DNA of 64,000 nt from assembly GCF_048773025.1 (NCBI RefSeq), contig NC_133545.1, positions 18,432,001-18,496,000 of the forward strand, written 5' to 3'. The stretch is from Camelus bactrianus. Lineage: Eukaryota > Chordata > Mammalia > Artiodactyla > Camelidae. Of the stretch, positions 55,979 to 64,000 are shown piece after piece. Below the pieces are notes generated by a model, which was not told the DNA's origin, ran no database searches, and saw only the letters and a program-made list of their open reading frames with translations. Position numbers and translations under genes: made by a program. Position 1 is the first letter of the stretch. Each line of letters starts with the position of its first letter.

Positions 55979-58900
55979 GCATTGGGCTCCGTGGCTAAGA
56001 TGCTCCTTCTGTTCCTGCCTCGTCTTTAGTCTTATCCTTGAAAACTATTCATCACCGTAATAGAAATACTCTACGCCTATGTAGTTTCCTCTCTTAGAAT
56101 GTCAGTGTGTGGGCAAAGACCTCAAAGATAATGGGTGTAAAAACACTTTGGAAAAGTCTGGTGTTGTTCAAACATAGTGCTTGTGTGACTCCAGCCATTG
56201 GGCGAGTGGTTCTGAGCAGAGTGGCAGCTTTAGAATACTGTTATTTAGAATAGAAGGATAGAAAGATTGTATTTCTATATCTGTATCATGTTGGTTAGAT
56301 GCCACTGGGTGCAGGGACAGAGCACTCTCTCAGCCAACACTGGACTCAGACAGGCTCCAACACCCCCCAACCCTGTGTCTTGGGTGTGCCTTCCAGCCCC
56401 GTTTACACACCCACACGGGTGCCGTGACCATGCGGCAAACCCCATGGCTATGAGGGCAGGGAACTGTCCGGGCATAGGAAGCACAAGGGCCGTTTGGGGG
56501 ACAGGAGGGCCCTGATGAGGACAGAGGGGCCTGCCACGGTGCCCTCATCCCCTCCCCCTGACTTCCACACCACTAACTTGGACCCAAGCCTTAATGGCGG
56601 TAGGGAAGCTGCGTTGTCTATGAGGCCGAAAGGGAAGCAAGATGGACACGCCACCCCCGGCACCTGCTGCGCTGGGCTCGCCTCACCCAGAAAAAATGCA
56701 CCTGATGATGAGAAACTCCGAGCCCCAGATCCCATTTCCCAGGCTCTGAGGGCTGAGCAGGAGTGATTCCGGTGGAGAAGGGCCAACCCACCACTGTGGC
56801 CCTCCAACTCTCCAATTTATGTGAGCCATTTTATGGTGAGCCTGGCAAGGCATCGCTGTGACACGCTCCCAGGTAGCTTGGAATCACCGTGCCTCCTGTA
56901 TCACATCACTGCACGGAATTAACTATGGCTTCTCTTTTTCTTGGATGCTTATTCATTCTAAGAGAAGGAAGTTTTACAGCCGTACTTCTGGAGCGAGCTT
57001 GGAGGTTGCATTCTACCCGGCTCAATAATGGGCCGTTTTGAATATGTCACAGAGGAGAGGCCAGAGTTGACCACCTCATGATGGTCATTGTAACAGTGAT
57101 TTCCTAGAGACTGTACCAAGGGGAAAAGAAGTAAATGAATATTTGTGGACTTTTGGCCGATTCCAGACATTTTAGGACAGCAGAAGGAGGTAGGTCATTG
57201 CCCTCAGAGCTTAGACGAAAGCCCCTGACTGCTAACAGAAATAAGATGATTTTTTTTTAATGTCATTGTTTTGTTTTCTATATTTTTGTTTCTGGAAAGG
57301 GCTAGTAGCAGGGATGAGGGATAAAAAAGAAAACTGCACACTTGAAAGGCGATTTTGTGGAAGCCCCCAGACACGAGCGTCCTCCCTCCACGCCAGGGGA
57401 AGGGCTTATCCATAGCATACTTGGAAGCGTTGCTATGTGTCACCGGTCATCCTACGTCACCCAGTTCCTGAGCATTTCCCATATTTGAGGCATTGTGGGA
57501 GGTTTAAAGGTGTGTAAGAGATCTCTAGATCTGTATTTAGACATGTGTAAAATGGGACCATTGGTCCACACGATCTCTCAAGTTCTGTAGTTGTCAGCGG
57601 AAATAATCTGGAGAGCACCGCAGAGAAATCCACACCCAGAGCGTGGGTCTTACCAGGTGAGTGTCCAAGTGCAGCCTGGGTCTCCCAGCTCTGCCCAACA
57701 GGGGGCTCACACGCAGCCTCAGGCCTGCAGCTCCTCTGGGTTTCCAGGCCCAGACCCATGCCAGGAATGAAGGGGAGACCCAGGCCCCGTGATTCTTCTG
57801 GAAGTCCCCGGGTCTTCCTTTGCTTTCAGCCTTTGAGTGTGGGGATGCAGACGGGGGCCTTTTGCTGGCCAAGAGGGAGGCCACCAGGTGGGCTCCACCT
57901 CCCCGGCAGCATCCTGTATCCCCAGGAAGGCCTTCATCCCGGCGTCTTCCAGTTCCAACACTGGCTTTGTTGACTATCACCAGGCATGTTGAATTACCTC
58001 TTTATTTTCCCCCTGCACAAAGCCTGCATTCAGGTGAAGTTATTGGTCTGGAACAGAGAACTGGTTGATCATTGTTGTTAGTATATTAATGGCAAGTATT
58101 CCTGCATAATTACAATTATTAGAAATAGAGTGCCCAATAATATATGTCGTTTATAGTAACTATATTCCAGTTACAAGGACTGATTTTGTTTCAACTAATG
58201 ATGGCATTGTGATAACAACCCTCGGTCTTTAGATCAGCTGCCAGACCCTGGGTACCAAAAAGAAGAGGGAGAGAAAGGTAAGGGGAAGTGGGACCACAGA
58301 GCCTCCCTGCTCTCAGTCCTGTTTTGCCGGTATCAGCTGAGACTCCTTGCTTCCCACTGAAACGGCCTTTCACCGGGGCAGCCACGGACAGGGCCATGCT
58401 CTCACCTCCACCAAGCAGGGGGGCCACTGGTCTCCAAGTGGCTTTGGAATCCGCAGGCTCCTCTGATGGGGGACCTGAACCCCCATCAGGCCTACACACT
58501 TAATAACAGCAATCCCTTAGGGAATAAAGGTGAAGTTCCATGGAAAAACAAATCTATTGACAAACATTTTTCCATGATGGACTATTTTGCTGTTATTTCT
58601 CATCCAAACTGAAAAGCAAAGTGAGCTGAAGGCAAGGTACATCTGGCCTACTGTGTACAGGCTCCGAGAGGAGGTTCCCGCAGCCCCTCTCTTCTTGAAG
58701 TTCAACCAGAGTGTTTACTCCAGAGAACAGCTGTAAGATCAGAAGAGGCAAAATGAATTCTATTTGATTTCCAAAGCTGTGCTTGAAAGTTCCTCCCCAA
58801 ATTCCCTCCCACCCCGATACCCCTGAGATGAATGTGTAGCCAGGACAGGTATCAGGAAACCTGCCAATCCCAAGGTCAGTCCTCCTCGGGAAGGCTGGTA

Positions 58901-60664
58901 AGGCAGGGAAGGTCCGGCCCCAGATGGCTGCTTGCCCCTGGTGCTGAAATATCCCCATGCCCAGGGACGGGGCGGGCCAAGGGCATTTACCCCCGACCAG
59001 ACGTGAAGGAGATCAGGCCAGCTGGCCTTGGCAGTGACTCCGCTCCCCCTCGTGCAGAGGAGCCATTCCTGGGACCCAACCCGAGGACACAAAACCACCC
59101 TTGCCGTGCCTTTCACCCTCCTTTGAGAAAGCAAAGCCAAGCCCAGCTAAAGAAGCTGCTTCCACCATGCGCCACCCCCGCTGCAGCTTCCATTACTGGG
59201 CTGCCATTTCTCCACTCAGTTGCACTTTCCATCCATCTCATCTGCCCCTCCCCAGCTTAAGGTTATGGGTATTTCCTTTCTGTATTATTACTTTGCTCTC
59301 TCCATAAACCAGCGCGTCATAGATCACGCTGATGGCATTATGAACTTGGGGAACAGCAAGAAAATATATGGCACATTGCCTTTTTGCCTTGGGCACCACG
59401 GGTCTGAGAAGGGGAGGGTAAATTTGGGGGGTTGGTTGGGGCTGGTGCTGCCTTGTCTTTGGAATTGATGCGGGCTGTGGTGACATGGCGGGGAAGGGTA
59501 ACTTGCAAATCACTTATTCCTTAGCTGCCCCTCAGTGCTGCCCCCGCCCTGTGCCCTGTCCCCAGAGCTTCACATCCCCCCAGTCTTGCTGTAACAACTG
59601 GGAGAATTAGAGCCCTCATCTTGTAAACACACTAAGGGCTGTAAATCCACAGCCTACCTACCACCCCCTCCCCAGGCAGCACCAGCCCTGAAGGCAGCCT
59701 TTCCTCTCCCAGCTGGGCAGCATTCTTTATGTTCCTGCTCAATTATTTAAATATGCAATGAAATCTCTGTATAAAGCAGCCACTGACATGGGACATGGTA
59801 GACGGAAGGGCATCTTTTTTGCTCTCATGGGTTGGCTTGGTGTTCATGCTCCCCCTGCAATTAGCAGTGCTATCTCTACTTCTGTGTGCGTTTCAGTGGA
59901 AACTAAAATGTGCCCAGGGCTGGGCAGTGGACCTAGAGCTCGCTGGAGCCATCCCTTGAAAGCCAAGACCTTAAAGATCTTCTTGTGCCTCAAGCCACCC
60001 CTCTCCCCACCCCAAAGTCCTTTCTTACAACTGCAGGATGCTGCCATGGGCAAAACAGCCTCCAAGGGAACTGGTTCTTATTGCATGCATTTGTCTCCAA
60101 ATAATCTTGTTAAATGCAGGTGTTTTCCACCCTCCAAGAGCTGGCCCTTTCAAATGATTGTTCAGAGAAATATCTTCCTTGAAAAGAGAAGGGCAGTATG
60201 TTTTTGAGGAATTCTATAGCAGCGAGATCATCATCTGGGGATAAATGTCAGTAGGATGATGGTGAGAATGTTTTACTCATGGTCATTGTGAGAACTGAGC
60301 GAGGGAACTGTGTCCTTAATTTCTTTCCCGTGGACACGGGAGTGTGTTGTACCAAGAAACAAGACAGAACATGGCAAAATACGTGCAAGGTAATGGAGGT
60401 GGTGGAATGCACTGGGCTGAATCCTTGTACCCCTTGTGCCATGTAAATTGTGCTAGCTAGAGTAACAGTATCACACACTGCCTAGCAGGGCCATACCCAC
60501 CTGTATGACTATACCTTGCAATATAACACTTATTAAGATATTAAAATACTTCCCTCCTGGTAGGTAAATGGCGCTTTCAGGAGACCAACCTCCCCCACAA
60601 AGCCCCCCGCCCTCTCCAGTGTGCAGTGGTTGATCTTTTGAATACCACGCTTGGAGCTAGTTGA
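55979..60664 (+). other. PLXNA4: PLXNA4 intron, largely unique
   Basis: No exon recognised. Candidate conserved blocks lie at 56935-57170, 58060-58215 and 59265-59410 (see findings). 56530-56770 is GC-rich with chance frames. The expected next exon, opening with Asp-Cys, was not seen. Confidence 0.45.
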
Positions 60665-60865
60665 GTAGACATGGTTACCCATTTTTGAGACAGGAAAACT
60701 GAGCTTCGGAAAGGATGTATCCCAGGTCATCTACTGGGTTAATAATAAAACTAGGACCATAAAATTCATCAAATCCAAACCAGCTTCTTCATTTATGGAT
60801 GAGGAGACCCAGAGGGTTTAGGGACTTGCCCAAAGCCACATGGTTGTCTGGTGGAGGTCCTGTCC
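60665..60865 (-). repeat. Two adjacent MIR-type pieces, antisense
   Basis: CCCATTTTTGAGACAGGAAA, ACTGAGCTTCGGAAAGGATG then CAGGTCATCTACTGGG form one piece. TTTATGGATGAGGAGACCCA, GAGGGTTTAGGGACTTGCCC and AAAGCCACATGGTTG form a second with the same layout, so the core is present twice. Confidence 0.65.
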
Positions 60866-61149
60866 CAGAGCATAGGGAACATTCCAGAAGTGGGGACTGA
60901 TGTTAGGTGAGCAGTGGCTGGAGCTGGGACCTCCCTACCCATCCCCCCTGTGTTTGGGGCACTGGGAGCTGTTGAAATTGTTGGGCTCTGAAGCCTAGGA
61001 GGGATGGATAAGCTGGACGGTGGGGGCTGACGGGATGTTTATGGAAAGGCACACATTGGAGGAAGCAGGGGAGATGGATCCTTGGGAAATGAGGTAGGAA
61101 CGGGGAGTAGCTGAGGGACAAGGTGCAGCCTGAGCTGAGGAGGAAGAGC
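60866..61149. other. Intronic unique sequence
   Basis: GC-rich, purine-leaning sequence with no recognised repeat or exon. Confidence 0.4.
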
Positions 61150-61295
61150 TGGAAAAGAAGAAATGTTTGTTGAGTGCTTGCTCCCTCTGTGCCAGGTGCC
61201 TTATATGCGGTCGTTCATGGACTGCCCCCAAATGACCCTGTGGAGGATGTTTTTAATCCTCATTTGTAGTGAAGCCAAGCAATGTTTAGAGCTCT
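61150..61295 (-). repeat. MIR SINE, antisense, 3' half
   Basis: GTTTGTTGAGTGCTTGCTCC, CTCTGTGCCAGGTGCCTTAT, GACCCTGTGGAGGATGTTTT and TAATCCTCATTTGTAG fit the antisense MIR end. Confidence 0.75.
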
Positions 61296-62070
61296 TTCAA
61301 GACAGAAATTAGCAGGAGGAAGATGGACTTGCCCTCATACTTATAAGATTCTCCAACTAGGTTCTTTCGAGTTAAGAAATCTCAAAGGTAAGGACACGAC
61401 CTGCATGGCCTGAGCCCCCGACGATGACCGCAGTGCTGGGAAGCAGGGCATGAACGCCAGCCATGGAGAAACGTGGAGTTGCTCTGCAATTCCCCGTGAG
61501 CATCAGACTCAGAGGTGGTTTGGTACCCGGGATCTCAGCATGAGCCAGGCAGGGTCTGGGGAGCTGAGGTGGCAGGAGGGGGCAGCACGGTGGCAATGGT
61601 CCCTTCTTGCCTTGTTGCCTGGGGAAAAGTTGCCATTTTACATTTCAATTAGGAGGGACACTGGGGTCAATCAGCAGTGCCACCAGAGGAAAATGGGCCC
61701 AGCCCAGCCCTGGGCTTCTCCAATTATTATTAATGAACTTAGTCTCAGAGCCGCCAACCTTTTTATATGCAAACTAGGCCTTTATGGGGCCACTGGCAAT
61801 CAGGAACTCATTAGAGAACTTGGTGAGACTCTTCCAGGGGAAGAGAGAGAGGCTTAGCTTCTGTATCCTGGACCAGAACCAGTCTAACCCCTAGGCCCAC
61901 CACAGGAGGGGTCTGAAGCCCCCTAGTCCCACCTCTGGGAGATCCTTCTGACCCACCACCCCATCCTAAGGTGGTCCTCCCTGCCAGTGAGAACTTGCCT
62001 GTTTGGTTAAGGGGAGGAAAGAGGATGGGCTGGCATCCGAGTTCTTCAGCTGCTGGCACGTCTGCTGACA
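61296..62070 (+). other. PLXNA4: PLXNA4 intron, unique stretch with motif-rich block
   Basis: No gene. 61625-61800 combines AT-rich homeodomain-like and octamer-like words (see findings). Confidence 0.4.
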
Positions 62071-62073
62071 CTG

Positions 62074-62456
62074 AACCATTTTTTTTTTAATTTTATTGAA
62101 GTATAGTTAGTTTACAATGTTGCATTAATTTCTGGTGTACAGCTTAGTGATTCAGTTATATATATATATTCCTTTTATATGCTTTTTCATTATAGGCTAC
62201 TACAAGGCATTGAATATAGTTCCCTGTGCTACACAGTAGGACCTTATTGTTTATCTGTTTTATATATAGTAGTTGGTATAACTCCAAACTCCTAATTTAT
62301 CCCTCCACACACACCCCCTTTCCCCCTGGTAACCTTAAGTTTGTTTTCTATTTTGTAAATAAGTTCACTTGTGTCATTTTTTTAGATTCCACATGTATGT
62401 GACATCATATGGTATTTTTGTTCCTCTTTCTGGCTTACTTCGCCTAGTGTGGCAAC
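62074..62456 (-). mobile_element. L1 3' end insertion, antisense, 5'-truncated
   Basis: After a T run come TTATTGAAGTATAGTTAGTT, TACAATGTTGCATTAATTTC, TGGTGTACAGCTTAGTGATT, CATTATAGGCTACTACAAGG, GTTCCCTGTGCTACACAGTA and CCTGGTAACCTTAAGTTTG, the artiodactyl-type L1 3' end. Short flanking words AACCAT (about 62074 and 62454) may be remnants of the target-site duplication. A (TA)n run lies near 62158-62170. Confidence 0.88.
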
Positions 62457-63069
62457 CATCATTTCCCTCTCCCCGCCTTGGTTTTTCTCCTTTGCAAAGT
62501 AGAAGGGATCCTTAGTTGGTTCAGAGGACTCAGCTTCAGACACCCTTGGGGCACCAGGGTTGCCACATCTCCCTGTGGGCCGTGGAGATGAGAGAGGCCA
62601 GCACACGTGCTGTTCCTCCACATGCAACACACCGCAGGCTCCCCTGCAGATGCGGATGCAGCAGGGGGCAAGGTCAGGCCAGGTGTGCTTTAGGGGAGGG
62701 AGAGCTGCCGGGGCCTCAGGTAGCAGGAAGCGTGAAGTCAGGGCTGGGCCGGACCCTCTGGCTCACTCCCCACCTGTCACAGACCACCCCTCTGGAGTCT
62801 CCAACATCACACACCTCCCCCACCCCCACCCCCACTTAGTCCTTTGCAGAGATTACTCTTGTCTTCTCTGGGTCCTGAGTTCTCATCTTGCCTCAGCGAG
62901 GAGCGGAGAGGGCAACAAAGGCAAGAGTGCGGGGTGAGGCTCTAAGGCCCCCTCTCTGTGCTGGACCTCCAGGTCCCTAGAGTCCCTGAGCCCCAGGGCC
63001 ATAGGCGGGCTTCAGGGCATGTCCTCCATCCCCTCTCTCTCCAGCTGGCCTGCCTCCCTGCTGCTCCTC
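62457..63069 (+). other. PLXNA4: PLXNA4 intron, unique stretch
   Basis: GC-rich sequence with a CCCCCACCCC-type run at about 62815-62835. No exon or repeat recognised. Confidence 0.45.
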
Positions 63070-63625
63070 TTTGTTTTCTGTATTTATTTTAAACTGTGGT
63101 GAAATGCACAAATCATAAAATATCCTGCCTTAGCCAGTTTTAAGTGTAGTTTAGTGGCATGAAGTGCATTCACGTTGTGCAACCATCACCACCATCCATC
63201 TCCAGAGCTCTGTTCATCTTCCCCAGCGGAAACTCTGCGCCCATTGAACACTAACCTCCCCTCTCTACTCCCCCAGAAACCACTATTCTGCCTTCGGTCT
63301 CTGAATTTGACTGCCCTGCCTACCTCGTATGAGAGGAATCGTGTCGTGTTTGTCTGTATACAGTGACTGGCTTATGTCACCCAGCATAATGTTGTCAGTG
63401 TTCATCCGGGACATCGCGTGTTAGAATCCCTTCCTTTTTAAAGCTGAATCATATCCCATTGTATGTATATAGCACGTTGTGTTTACCCTCCGTCTGTCTT
63501 GGTTGCTTCCACCTTTTGGCTGTTGTGAGTTTTGTTCTGTGACCTTGGGTGTCAAGTTCAGACCCTGCTTCCAGTTCCTTTGGATGCAAACCCAGAAGTG
63601 GATTGCTGGGTCTGCGGCTCCTCAC
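63070..63625 (-). repeat. Old L1M, antisense
   Basis: AAACTGTGGTGAAATGCACA, CGTTGTGCAACCATCACCAC, AGTGACTGGCTTATGTCACC, CAGCATAATGTTGTCAGTGT, CTGAATCATATCCCATTGTA and CCAGAAGTGGATTGCTGGGT follow the antisense L1M 3' region, parallel to 36050-36662. Confidence 0.85.
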
Positions 63626-63754
63626 TTAGCTGCTTTTCAGGATCAAGGCACGGGCAGCCTGGAGGAGAGTTGGGGGTTGTTTAATGGGCCTGGAGTGCTC
63701 CCTGAAGCAAGGCTACAGGGTCAACAGGAAGCACAGAGGTGAGATGACCCAAAT

Positions 63755-63870
63755 CATGGAATCAGGACTGGTCAGAGCTGAAAGGGTCCTTGGATCCCGC
63801 CCAGCTGACAGATGAGGACGTTGAGTCTCAAAGTGGGGGTGTCGTGTGTGATGGGCTCTGGGCTCCCGAG
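63755..63870 (-). repeat. MIR-type SINE fragment, antisense
   Basis: AATCATGGAATCAGGACTGG, TCAGAGCTGAAAGGGTCCTT and CAGATGAGGACGTTGAGTCT match the left part of the MIR-type layout seen at 22040. Confidence 0.55.
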
Positions 63871-64000
63871 CTAGTCAGAAGCGCAGCTGCCCTAAAGCTC
63901 TTCTCCCTCCCAGCTTTCAGTGACAGAGGGGCTCACCAGGAGGGCCAGCTGCCCAGTGCCTGATTGCCCGGGACCCCTCCCATCTGCCCTTCCCCCGGCC

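Larger units (their letters stand above)
1..64000 (+). other. PLXNA4: Internal segment of the plexin-A4 gene (five exons and flanking introns)
   Basis: The whole window reads as the inside of one long mammalian gene on the + strand. Five exons joined at GT/AG sites give a continuous 198-residue stretch that I recognise as plexin-A4, the receptor (with neuropilins) for class 3 and class 6 semaphorins in axon guidance, located in the plasma membrane. Plexin-A2, the nearest paralogue I can recall, differs clearly in the same stretch, for example in the IPT1 segment where this window reads NVPELSAGVNCTFEDLSEMD. Introns between the exons are 10889, 718, 1239 and 1263 bp. Neither the promoter, the sema exons nor the cytoplasmic GAP exons lie here. 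No second gene was found on either strand. Confidence 0.93.

Noticed and set aside
55364-64000. Next PLXNA4 exon (starting Asp-Cys, completing PSI2)
   Set aside because: No acceptor followed by an Asp-Cys-Pro-type reading was found before the window end.
1-64000. CRISPR array, operon, prophage, provirus or other unusual multi-gene system
   Set aside because: No regularly spaced repeats, no clustered prokaryote-like genes, no long terminal repeat pairs and no viral genes were seen. The sequence is ordinary mammalian intron and exon DNA.

Overview
The window is a stretch of mammalian genomic DNA: sparse short exons with canonical GT/AG splice sites, long introns, and a background of mammalian-wide repeats (MIR, L2, old L1M, hAT and Tigger relics). 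A tRNA-Ala-like SINE at 48559-48685 and cetartiodactyl-type L1 3' ends (7535-7795, 35685-36023, 62079-62452) point to a camelid such as camel, llama or alpaca. I know this SINE family from camelids only.

The only gene I can support is PLXNA4 (plexin-A4) on the + strand. Five consecutive coding exons are present (40661-40761, 51651-51774, 52493-52646, 53886-53985, 55249-55363). Together they are 594 bp, exactly 198 codons, starting and ending in phase 0, with no stop across the junctions. They encode the extracellular stalk just after the sema domain: PSI domain 1 (eight cysteines over the first two exons), the first IPT/TIG Ig-like domain, and PSI domain 2 (seven of its eight cysteines; the last should be in the next exon, outside the window). 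By the usual plexin-A layout these are probably coding exons 4 to 8. The sema exons upstream and the remaining IPT, transmembrane and GAP exons downstream were not found.

Layout: 1-40660 is the large intron before the PSI1 exon, filled with repeats and unique sequence. It includes a composite L2/MIR block (11770-13300), an L1-rich block (7500-10440), and several AT-rich, homeodomain-motif-dense stretches that resemble conserved enhancers. 40762-51650 is a 10.9 kb intron with a small CpG-dense patch (about 43330-43860), a Tigger relic and the camelid SINE. 51775-55248 is the compact exon cluster with introns of 718, 1239 and 1263 bp. 55364-64000 is the start of the next intron, with MER5A, MIR and L1 copies.

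No bacterial operon, CRISPR array, RNA gene, retroviral provirus or novel multi-gene system is visible. Nearly all other open frames are chance frames in introns, and several lack an ATG. The more interesting items are the open intron-retention frame after the second exon, the orphan CpG patch, the young insertions with readable target-site duplications, and the candidate neural-gene enhancers.
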